This document shows positions 11,705-20,597 of a stretch of 64,000 bases of DNA, piece after piece. Position 1 is the first letter of the stretch. Each line of letters begins with the position of its first letter. Source of the DNA: Tretioscincus oriximinensis. Its lineage: Eukaryota; Chordata; Lepidosauria; Squamata; Gymnophthalmidae. Made by a program: the position numbers and the translations under genes. The notes beneath the pieces are model-generated. The model ran no database searches, was not told where the DNA came from, and saw only the letters and a list, made by a program, of their open reading frames with translations. Where the stretch lies: contig JAJVDF010000214.1 in NCBI GenBank assembly GCA_022410635.1, forward strand, positions 1,535,075-1,599,074, read 5' to 3'.

Positions 11705-11955
11705 CTCAGTGGAAGTGGTTCGATGTACCGGCATGGTGGTGCAGTGGTTAAAAAAATGTCTTCCAATCAAGCGACCTGTTCTTGAAGCCCTGTGTTAACT
11801 GAGGAGTGGGGTGAGCTATTCAAAAGCACTTTACAAAAGCACTTTGCAATTAGATTAATAGGTACTTCCACAATGTAGCAGGGAAGATAGATCTTCAGAC
11901 GAAAAATAATCTTGTAAACCACTATGGAAAGAGCAGGTATAAAAAATGGATTGTT
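11705..11955 (+). repeat. tRNA-headed SINE
   Basis: The 5' end has the pol III box arrangement: an A-box-like TGGTGGTGCAGTGGTTAA at 11730-11747 and a B-box-like GTTCTTGAAGCCC about 40 bases later. The 3' end runs TTGTAAACCACTATGGAAAG and then an A-rich tail, as in squamate SINEs. It is a transposed pol III repeat, not a functional tRNA. Confidence 0.6.
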
Positions 11956-12659
11956 TTTCTTCTAATTACTTCACGAGTGAAAATTGAGTCAATGAAGTGG
12001 CATTTGGAGCAGCAATTATAGTGCCTCTTCTGTGTTTCTACCAAGAACCCATCTCCTTCTTTAAGTGAACTTCAACTTTTATTGTCTATTGAGAAATTGT
12101 ATATAAGCGAGTTAGTAATGTTGACTGTTTTAGGTCCAAGATTGTATGAGCTTTACTTTATTTGATTTTACAGTCACAGATCAATGAGAGCTTATCGACA
12201 TCATGGATCAACATAACTCTGATCTTCACAGGTCTCTCTGTTCGTCGACTCTGTTCAGACATAACAAAAAGGTACCTCAGAGGAATCTCAGAGAGACCAG
12301 CTGCATCCAGACAGAGCAAAACTCTTAAATTTAATGCACAGCAGCATTTCATTTGACAATCAGATTTATTGATCTTTTGTTACAGGTACCTAATACACCA
12401 CGTTTTAAAAAACGCATTTGCTACTGTGTGCCTTGTTACTTTACTTTTTCTCAACTGTNAGAACTGACAAGAATACACCTTCACTTGAAAACACAAGCAG
12501 CCAACTTGAATGAACTTAATGCAAAATAAAAAGGGAGAATCATTTTGTGGCTATAGCACCTGGAAAATTCTAAAACATAGTCTATTTAAAGCATTTTTCT
12601 TCCAATATTACAGTATTTTAATCTGCAATATTGGTAAAACACAAATTTACAGAATGATG
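11956..12659. other. Unassigned intronic sequence
   Basis: AT-rich with nothing recognised. A 64-codon frame on each strand around 12160-12356 overlaps its mirror and has no family resemblance. Confidence 0.5.
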
Positions 12660-13178
12660 TCTGGACCTCTTCAGCCACAAAAGACCGTCGTTTAAGAGGT
12701 GATCTGGATGAAGTGTATAAAAGCATGCATGGGATGGCTATGATGAATAGAGAAAAAATATTTTCTCTATCATGCAACACTAGGACCAAAGGGCATTTCT
12801 TGAAACCAACAGGCAGAAGAGTAAGGATGGGGAAAGGAAAGTATTTTTTTAACCAAGAGGGTCTTCAGCCTGTGGAATTTACTTCCAGAAGAGGTAGCTA
12901 GCAGCCTGGATAGTTTTAAGACAGGATTAGACAAGTTTATTATTTGTTATTTATTTATACTTATGCCCCGCCCATACCCGAAGGCCTCAAGGCAGCCAAG
13001 TTTATGAACACCAAGGATATAAATATCTACTAGGATGGATCTTTTGATTCTACCTTTGAAATGGAGCAACAGACAACATTCCTGAAATAGTATTTTCAGT
13101 AACTCGAGAACAGGTGCACATTTTGCCTTCTTCTGTTCAGACTGCTCAGGTGGGCTGCTCATATGTTCTTATGTTTTT
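12660..13178 (+). mobile_element. CR1/L2-group LINE 3' fragment
   Basis: It contains the 3' part of the family that ends at 44907: CTCTTCAGCC, AAGAGGTGATCTGGATGAAG, GCATGCATGGGATGG, GAATTTACTTCCAGAAGAGG, TAGTTTTAAGACAGGATTAG, and finally CTCATATGTTCTTATG. The minus-strand copies at 29259-29740 and 32791-33240 carry the same blocks. It is interrupted by the short insertion at 12941-12996. Confidence 0.75.
12941..12996 (-). mobile_element. Short BovB/Sauria-type tail inserted in the LINE fragment
   Basis: CAAGTTTAT is present on both sides (12932-12940 and 12997-13005), a clean 9-bp target duplication. Between them lies the antisense tail: TTATTTATAC, then ATGCCCCGCCCATACCCGAA, then GGCCTCAAGGCAG. 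The same tail occurs at 58006-58100. This is a very short, 5'-truncated retroposition event and is younger than the LINE fragment it splits. Confidence 0.7.
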
Positions 13179-14280
13179 GGGTAGCCATAATTCATTGCCT
13201 TTGTGTTCTCAATCTTTTTTTTAATCCACCTTTTCAAGGACTTCATGAGAAAGGAAGACAGAATGATGTGTGAAGGATTTCACCACAAAATTATTTCTGG
13301 ATTATCTCAGAAATGATTCCCCCCCCCTTTTTTTTATATATGGTCACAGTCAGAATATAAGAAACACATGCATTAAGACTTTTGGGGGGTTAAAGTTATA
13401 TATTTGTGATATTTAATTAGGTGAATATGATTTAGTCTTGTACTTGTTACAAGAAGAAAAAACATCCTGGCTTGCAGTACCTGTGGTATTGCAGACATTG
13501 TTACTGTGATCTTTATTATATCTTCTGTTTCTTGGTTTCCACATAAAAAAGAATAGAATCCTAGCGTTTAACTGTACAATTTTTAAATTGCTAGTAGTTA
13601 GTTAACATACTATGTGGTTTCTTTTTCCAGCCTCCTAAGTAAAGAGACCTTCTATAAGAAAATACCTCTGAGGAGAAAACTATAAAAAGCATTAATGGAT
13701 TCTGTAATCAGAAATGCTTTTATTTTTGTTGGTTGTGCCCTCTGGGTACCTTTAGGGGAACATTACGTAGGAACCGCGTATAGTAGCTGAAAGAACTGTG
13801 GATAAAGCCAGTAGAAGTTAGTGTAAGTATGCTTTTAAGGTAGATGACAGTTATTAAATACGTGGAGTAAATCATTTATTATCCAGAACATCTCATTGCT
13901 TAGTGATCCAGCAACATGAAAGCTGACAGAGATGGATTCCCACTTCATTAGGCATCTTAAAATACTGGTTCTTTCCCTCCATAGAGAATGTGACCTAGGA
14001 TCTGCTTTAATTTTTCTCTCGTTTCTTTATTAGTAGTTGACAATTTTTCCTTACATAGCCTTGGATATACAGTACATACTTTGTTCTGACAGGGAGAACA
14101 AACTCTTTGCTAGCAGGAAAGAAAGAGAGATCATAATATAATTAGGGTTGCCACATAAAATCCAGGCNTTGGCATCTTTATGTTCAATAGTTATATTTCA
14201 TTAGCTTTAACTAGCAAAGGGGGAGGGGGGGACATCTGTGGAAAAGTCCTCCATTAAACAATTATTAAATATATAACAAG
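13179..14280. other. Unassigned intronic sequence
   Basis: AT-rich with homopolymer runs around 13320 and 13385. No element recognised. Confidence 0.5.
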
Positions 14281-14560
14281 AGGAAGGGCATTCCGAAGCC
14301 AGATAATGGAGCTGTCCTTTAGCCACACCCCAATGCGTTGCCTTCACATCGCCCCAACTGCCTACTGTTGCTTTTGCCACTGCTTTTCTGCCACCAGCGG
14401 GCTGACTTTCAGGGTTGGCTGGGTTAGTGCAGCCCATGCGTTCAGTTGCAGCCCGGGCGAACACCATATGAGCAGGAGGAGTGGATGGGTCTTGGCACAT
14501 AGTATGCCTTCCAGTTGGTGGACACTAATTGAGTCCCTTGCCGTCTGGTAGTGTAATGAT
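14281..14560. other. GC-richer island of unknown origin
   Basis: This block is visibly more GC-rich than its flanks, a pattern seen elsewhere in this window where DNA transposons sit. I found no terminal repeats or copies. Open frames on both strands overlap each other and show no domains. Confidence 0.3.
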
Positions 14561-17262
14561 TGTGGCAATTTTTGGGATGTGAATTAGTTAAAGGAGAATA
14601 GGAACTACTGCCTAGATTCTATATGACAGTCTGAGGATTTTTATTATTTTGAATGCCACGTTTTGTTTTCTCCACTTGATTTCTCATACAAATTTGTTTT
14701 AAGATAGTGAGCCAGAAAAGCCACAACGTGNAATGCAGCCATGCCACTTGAAAGAAGTTCCAAATATTTATTACACATCTAATAAGGCATCGGAATTAGA
14801 GAGATCTTTTTGAATTTGTTTCCCATCACTTTTGAGGGATTATTAGATAACAAATATCGCTTTAAAGGGTAAAAATAAATCATGGTATCATTATATACAG
14901 AATTTATAATGACTTTCCCTTTTGTTTTTTACCATTGGTAACGTACCTTTGGTAAGAAGTTAATGTATCATCCAAGATAGCTGGATCATCCATTTAAAAT
15001 ATGTAATGGGACTATTAACCAATTCAGCTTGTCTTAGCATTGAGGATTTAGGGTAAAATGACCTGCACAGCTGAAAAAGCAAAAGGAATTTTGGAGATAG
15101 TCTCCACAAATGTTGGCAGCCATGAATTAATGTTCTATTTCAGTGATTTGCTTTAAAGTGCAGCCAGATCAGGCACCCTGGTAAGCTGGAACATAGAGGT
15201 GGTTTACCCATGATCTAGTTTATTGTTGACAAGTATACTGCTGGCCTTAATAAATCAGGTTCAGTAATATTCCTAATTACCGNAGGTGGCTTTATCCTTC
15301 TCAATCTGTTGCAGACAGAACTAGCTCTGGTGGAAATATTTTAGTGTCCACTAATGTGAAGACAGTGTGTAAGTTGATAAATATGCAGAAATGTTAGAAA
15401 TTACATGGTATGCAACAGTTCACAAAGTTCCTCAACATAACCACCACCACCTTCATCATCAAAGCTTGAGAGGTTTTACTGCCATGCATTTGTCTGGAAC
15501 TATTTTGGGGATGCAGAGAAAGTGCCAGTGTAGGAGTTGTCTACAAGATCCAGCAGCCTACTTTACTATTGTTAGCATTTTTTCAGACGGGATGTTTGTT
15601 CATTGGTTATGAAGACTCTTTCATCTTCAGATATTCGTGGGCTGCATTCTCACTAGGGGAAAAAATGAGAGTGAAAGCTGTGTGGCTTTGCATTGGGCAC
15701 ATGCAATTCCCCAATAATCCAGAGGGGAGCTCTTTTGTGATGCATCATTCGCAAAGCCACATGTTGCCGGAACAGAGTTCCTCCTCAGAAGTGACTCAGA
15801 TGCAGTTGTTCCCAATTCAATCTAATTAGGTTCTGGCTACGGTTTGCCTGTGATGGGAGTGCCTTCAGAGGGAAATTTGGAGCTGTCCTCTAAGGCAGTA
15901 GTAATGTGAATTGGAAATAGTCAAACAATGGTTTGGCAATTGCACTTAATGTGACTACATTAAGTAAGGGTGTGACTACAGCTAATTCGCATCAAGCTAA
16001 TAGGGAGGAGGAATATGGATCTTTTTCGTTTTCAATGCAAATACAAACTCATGGTTTCTCATTGGTACTGTTTGCTGTCAAACCAAATGGGTGGCTGTTC
16101 CCACAAAAGAAGACTAATATATTTGCTCATCCCTAGTAGTAAAATGTATANACATGTGATTAATATTTTTTACTGTAATGTTTTAAATGTATATGTCATG
16201 GATTCTGCAATTTTTGTCATTTTCTGACAACCAATAAAGATAGTTGATCGAGTCCTACTCAATTGAATGCTGTTCCCATCCAAATGAAAACTAGCATAAA
16301 CTACAACTACAATCTTGAATTAATTTTATGGGATATAAATATTATTCAAAGCTGTGGAATGAGCTTAAGAATCAGGAGTAGATCTGGCAAACTTTAGACT
16401 TTAGTTTAAATCTGTAGCTTCTATAAAGTGATTGATTTCTTTAACCTTCTTCATTTTTGTTTGCTGTTAGTTTTATTATTCATTACATTTACAATTTTTC
16501 ATCATTTATATATGCCATCACTATTTTTCTGATATATATTACTGAANTGGTTGTCTACTGACTCGGTAATCAGGCTGTACTTGAAGATAATAATGTAAAG
16601 TATTACAATGTTCTCCACTCTTTCACCTAGTGATCCACGCAATGCATGTAGCTAACCTTTACACAGGCTGAGGTTAATTTTCCCTTTAAATAACTATGTT
16701 TTATTATTCAAGAGCTAAGCTAATGTGCTAAACTGGTTTGAAATGAACAGCACTGTGCAAAAGCTTTGTGTCTGAATAGAATACTCTGCCCATTGGAAAA
16801 TAATTTGAACTAGTCAAAGGAATCTTTTAATGAACTTTGTGAACATACTCGGTTTGGTTTATGATTTGAAAGTGATTGAATCACACTCAACAGCTGGCTA
16901 CTGGAAGGGAAAAGTTCAAATTCAAATCAAACAAAGAAGTGAACCAAACAACAGATTTAAGTTCATGCACATTTCTACAAAGTGTATACTATTTGAATGC
17001 ATTATTCCCCATGTTGAGTAGTAGAAAACTATCATGATGTACAAAGAGGTATATGGTTGGAAGTAATTTCCTGTAATTATAACTACTCCATTTGCACTGC
17101 AGTGTTGTCAGGGGCAGTTGTTGGGGTGTGTACCTGCCCCCATGCAAGTCAAGAGGATGATATTATTCCTGTGATCTTTGGCACCATTTGAATTTGCAAC
17201 ACACTGGTTATGCTAGCCAGGTAAATCAGTANGCAGTTCTGGCTGTGTTATGAATGAGTTCA
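14561..17262. other. Unassigned intronic sequence
   Basis: Mostly AT-rich unassigned DNA. Around 15640-15850 there is a moderately GC-rich stretch (GGGCTGCATTCTCACTAGGG) that may be another decayed inverted-repeat element, but its ends could not be matched. Confidence 0.45.
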
Positions 17263-17266
17263 GCAC

Positions 17267-17442
17267 TTAGGCTGACCTGATGACCCCCTTTTTTGGGGTG
17301 TATGTGTTGAAAATTCAGTTTTGGGGTGCCTCCCAGTTCTTTCTGAGGAAAATTTTTTTTCCTCAGAAAAAAACAGGAGGCATCCCAAAAACATGTTTTC
17401 ACCCCCCCCCCCCNGAAAAAAGGGGTCATCTGGTCAGCCTAA
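17267..17442. mobile_element. Palindromic (fold-back) element with 4-bp target duplication
   Basis: The interval begins TTAGGCTGACC and ends GGTCAGCCTAA. GCAC stands directly outside on both sides (17263-17266 and 17443-17446). The left and right halves are inverted copies along nearly their full length: GATGACCCC with GGGGTCATC, GGGGTGCCTCC with GGAGGCATCCC, and TCTGAGGAAAA with CCTCAGA near the centre. It resembles a snap-back MITE. Confidence 0.7.
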
Positions 17443-17446
17443 GCAC

Positions 17447-17761
17447 CATCAAACAGCCAGATGGCATTAACTGAAAGGGAAGGGTGGGGCTGTGCAAGGT
17501 GCCACTTTTTTAGGGTCATTCCCAATTGAGGAAGAAGGAAGAAACCACTTTCCCTGTTTCAGACTTTGTTTTTGAGTCTTACTTTTGAAACTTGCAAATA
17601 AAGTTGGAAAATAAGACCTGAAATGGGGGGAGTTTCTTCTCCCTCCTTTAGGGATCCTCTTTAACATGGCGTCACCTTACAGAGCCCTGCCCTGTTCCTG
17701 AAGGAAGATGGAGAAAGAAGCCAGCTCCCCACATTTCAGACCTGATTTCCAGCCTTAGATT
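17447..17761. other. Unassigned intronic sequence
   Basis: Nothing recognised. The sequence is moderately GC-rich and purine-biased. Confidence 0.45.
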
Positions 17762-18165
17762 CTGGTTTTATTTATTTATTAGCACTTTTATCTCACCTTA
17801 TACCCAAAGCTTTCCCAGAGGTTAATGGTATAAACATGATACAGAATTAACCTTCAAAACAACAATGTCCAAACGTGGGAAGGGAGAGCAGTGATTTACC
17901 TTAAGGGGGAGACTATTCCATAGTCTGGGGGCTGCCACTGAGAAGGCTCTTTCCTGGGTTCCCATCCTCTTTGCTACTGGAAGCAGTGGGCATAAGCAGG
18001 AGAGCATCTTCTGCAGATCTTGAGGTACAGGCAGGTTGGTATGGGAGAAAGTGTTCCTTTAGATATTTCGGGTCCAGGTTATTTAGGGCTTTATAGGCTA
18101 AAAATAATACCTTGAATTGGGCTCAGTAGCAAACTGGCATTCAGTGCCGCANGCTCAAGACCAGT
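17762..18165 (-). mobile_element. LINE fragment (RT C-terminus and 3' tail), antisense
   Basis: On the minus strand the frame around 17905-17965 reads ERAFSVAAPRLWNSLPL, a C-terminal motif typical of vertebrate LINE reverse transcriptases. It is followed towards lower coordinates by a tail ending in TAAATAAATAAAA at 17767-17780. The plus-strand wording GGGCTTTATAGGCTAAAA and CCTTGAATTGGGCTC at 18085-18125 belongs to the same repeat family in squamates. A related + strand copy lies at 61150-61590. Confidence 0.65.
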
Positions 18166-18715
18166 GAAATATGTGTTTGGCCAGTCATTCTGATCTGCAA
18201 TCTATGAGGGTTGTTTGTGTATTTTGCAACATTATTGTCAGAAAAAACACACACGATGTGAGGGGTAGAGTAGTTATTTTGTGGCTTTGATTCTGAATAT
18301 CTCATACACAAAAGGTATCAAGTATGTTTCTAATTTAGGAAGCATGGTTGCAAATGTGAGATCAAGGCTGTAAAAAATGACTACACCGTTCATATACTCT
18401 AGAAGGAATATACCTTGAAGTCATACTGCTACTACCAAAATACTTTTAGTGATATGAAATCTGAAAAAAGCCTAATATACCAGGAAACAATTCTGACAAT
18501 TCCCCTCTGCTATTCCTTTATAGGTGCCACTTATGTCATTTCTCTTGTGAAGCCTTTTCAGTAGTGGAGACCTTTTTTAATCGAAGACTCCACAAATTAT
18601 TATCTCCCGACTCCCAGCTGACATCCTGCTGGAGGCTGCAGCTACTAAGCCAACTGGAACTGTGCCCATTTCTCTTGTCAAGGTTTTTTATTTTTTTGTT
18701 TTTTTCCTTACACAG
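18166..18715. other. Unassigned sequence upstream of the CDH7 coding exon
   Basis: No repeat recognised. The last 35 bases form a T-rich polypyrimidine tract leading to TTACACAG at 18708-18715. Longer open frames starting at 18564 run in a different frame and simply read through the real exon. Confidence 0.5.
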
Positions 18716-18939
18716 GGAGAAGAAAAGAAATGAAGTTGGGCAAAGTGGAATTCTGCCATCTTTTGCAAATTATAGCTCTGTTCCTATGCCTTTCTGGGAT
18801 GAGTCAGACAGAGCTTCCAAGATCCAGATCAAAGCCGTATTTCCAATCTGGGAGATCAAGAACAAAGCGCAGTTGGGTCTGGAATCAGTTCTTTGTGCTG
18901 GAAGAATATATGGGAACCGATCCTCTCTATGTAGGAAAG
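18716..18939 (+). other. CDH7: CDH7 exon 2 (first coding exon)
   Basis: The acceptor is a long T tract ending TTACACAG (18708-18715) and the donor is AAG|GTAGGA at 18939/18940. The exon has 14 bases of 5' UTR and 210 coding bases, and it ends in phase 0 after the codon for Lys70. This matches the known type II cadherin layout, in which the signal peptide, propeptide and first mature residues up to VGK share one exon. Confidence 0.92.
18730..18939 (+). CDS. CDH7: Cadherin-7, N-terminal coding exon (signal peptide, propeptide, start of EC1)
   Basis: Cadherin-7 is a type II classical cadherin, a calcium-dependent homophilic adhesion protein of neural and neural-crest-derived cells. This exon encodes 70 residues. 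[10 protein letters not shown] is followed by a hydrophobic signal core (about residues 11-24), a short basic propeptide (about 27-47) and the furin site RTKR at 44-47. The mature protein begins SWVWNQFF at residue 48, with Trp49 and Trp51 as the two strand-swap tryptophans (Trp2/Trp4) that define type II cadherins. The exon ends LYVGK. The N-terminus and propeptide match my memory of vertebrate cadherin-7 closely, which separates it from CDH20, CDH12 and CDH18. The frame is intact with no stops. The rest of EC1, starting with the usual LHSD block, was not seen downstream in this window. Confidence 0.95.
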
Positions 18940-19798
18940 GTAGGAATTCTAATCAGGCTTTATGTACTACATGTACTTGTTTGATGAAAATTATTGACAT
19001 GATGTGTATGAATTGTATTTGAGCTTTAATCATTTTTGGGAGAAAGATCAGTAAGCGAGGCTGGGAGCAATCTAGGGAATGTTCAGAAAAGGCAAAATAC
19101 AGCAGAAAGGTAAAAATTAGAGAAAATGGTTGAGATCAAAAGAGGTGCAATTACTGGATGAGCAGAATATTGCAGGAGGGAACAGGAATAAAAAGGAAGA
19201 GAGGGCAGTAGTAGAAAACTGATTTTTAAAATATCTTTATATTACACAATCTTGCCCTGTTTTGCCTTACCATTGTTGCAGTTTTTTATACAGAAATTAT
19301 TCTCCCTCCAAATGTTTTCAAAGTCTAATAGTTCTTTTTCTCCCAAAGTTGTTTTTACTTCATTTTCCCCGTCACTTGATTATGCGCTCAAGGACTGAGT
19401 TTGTTAAACTAAGTCTTCTTTGAAGGGCCAAGTGGGTGACTCATAGAAATTCTGTCAAAGCCTTGTCCCAAAATTAATATAAACCANTTTGTCTGATGTG
19501 CTCCAAACCCTGACCTATAAATGAGGGCAACTTTGGTGAGGGAATGATAAAGCTCTGATTACAACTTAGCCTTGAACTGTTGATTCAAAAATGTTGGTCA
19601 AGGACTAATTTCCAATAATAGTTTGACTCAACCTTCATCATCATGTCGAAAGTAACACTCAAACCCCTGCTGCTTATCAGTGAATGAAGTGCCTTATTTC
19701 ACACACCTAGTTTTCTTCTTATGTTTCTGAAATTTTCTGTTGTGCAGAATCCGTTGCAAAATACCTTCCCTGAATACTCCAGCTTTGATAGTTTAAAA
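18940..19798. other. Unassigned intronic sequence
   Basis: No element recognised immediately downstream of the exon. Mixed AT-rich DNA. Confidence 0.5.
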
Positions 19799-19800
19799 AA

Positions 19801-20010
19801 TCCAGCAAAGGGGCTAGTAGCACTTAGAGACTAACAGTAGAAAAGTAGGCAGCATAAGCTTTCGTAGACATGTCTACTTTTTCAGATGCACTGAAGAAAC
19901 AGATGTGTCTACGAAAACGTATGCCACCTACGTTTCTACTGTTAGTCTCTGCTACTAGCCCCTTTGCTGGACTTTCTGCTAGACTAACATGNCTATTTCT
20001 CTGAAATAGT
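19801..20010. repeat. Two family A copies in head-to-head inversion
   Basis: The left half (19801-19888) is a sense family A copy. The right half (19889-20010) is an antisense copy that also carries the outer part, CTAGACTAACATG followed by TATTTCTCTGAAAT. The halves pair over about 80 bases with modest mismatches. TCCAGCAAAGGGGCTAGTAG at the start corresponds to the complement of CTACTAGCCCCTTTGCTGGA at 19952-19971. Confidence 0.8.
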
Positions 20011-20029
20011 TTAAAAAGTTACTTAAGTA

Positions 20030-20589
20030 TAGGGTTGCCATACGTCCCGGTAAACTGGGACAAACTCGGTTTTGGGGACTAAAATATNGTCCCCTCCGGG
20101 TTTTAAGGCAAAATCCCGGCTTTTTACATTCCCCGATGCTGCGTCAGGGAATGTAAAAAGGCGGGATTTTAAAGGAAAAGCAGCCGTCAGAGCTGACGGC
20201 TGTAGCGCGAGCAACGCTTTCCGGGGTCCTGGGAGGACCCTCGGAGCGCGCCGTAGCTGCTCCTTGGCTGGAGGCGGGGTTTTGCTCTACTCTCGTCGCC
20301 AACTCGCCTCTACCAGAGGAGAAACGCCTGGGTTTGTGACAGGAGGGCAGCTCTGTTCTCCTCTCACAAACCCAAGCGTTTTTGCTCCGCTGCTGCAGGC
20401 GAGTTGGCGGCGAGAGCAAGGCAAAACCCCGCCACCAGCAAAGGAGCAGGTGCGCGCGCGCACACACAGACGCTTGTGGTGAGACAGGCAGAAGAGGTNT
20501 TGNCTGTCTCGCTACAAGCGTCCGTATGTGCGCGTGCGCGCACACTTCACCCCGTCCCGGTTTTGGGTTGCCAGAATATGGCAACCCTA
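20030..20589. mobile_element. hAT-type non-autonomous DNA transposon, complete
   Basis: Both ends are inverted copies: TAGGGTTGCCATA at 20030-20042 and TATGGCAACCCTA at 20577-20589. CTTAAGTA flanks the element on both sides (20022-20029 and 20590-20597), an exact 8-bp target duplication, which is the hAT hallmark. The 560-bp interior is GC-rich, has no transposase frame, and contains inner inverted repeats: TTTTTACATTCCC with GGGAATGTAAAAA at 20123-20160, GCCGTCAGAGCTGACGGC at 20187-20204, and a longer pair around GCGAGTTGGCG. It is non-autonomous and depends on a transposase elsewhere. Confidence 0.85.
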
Positions 20590-20597
20590 CTTAAGTA

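Larger units (their letters stand above)
480..18715 (+). other. CDH7: Probable CDH7 intron 1
   Basis: If the CpG-island exon is the first exon, this whole interval is intron 1. It opens with GTAAGG and closes with a long T-rich tract and TTACACAG at 18708-18715. No conserved protein-coding frame was found inside it. The content is transposon debris, listed separately, plus unassigned AT-rich sequence. Confidence 0.4.

Noticed and set aside
11725..11800. Possible tRNA gene
   Set aside because: It has A- and B-box-like words but no cloverleaf-compatible acceptor stem, and it continues into a SINE body and tail.
18564..19022. 152-codon frame overlapping the CDH7 exon
   Set aside because: It is in a different frame from the recognised cadherin and crosses both splice sites. 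It is a shadow.
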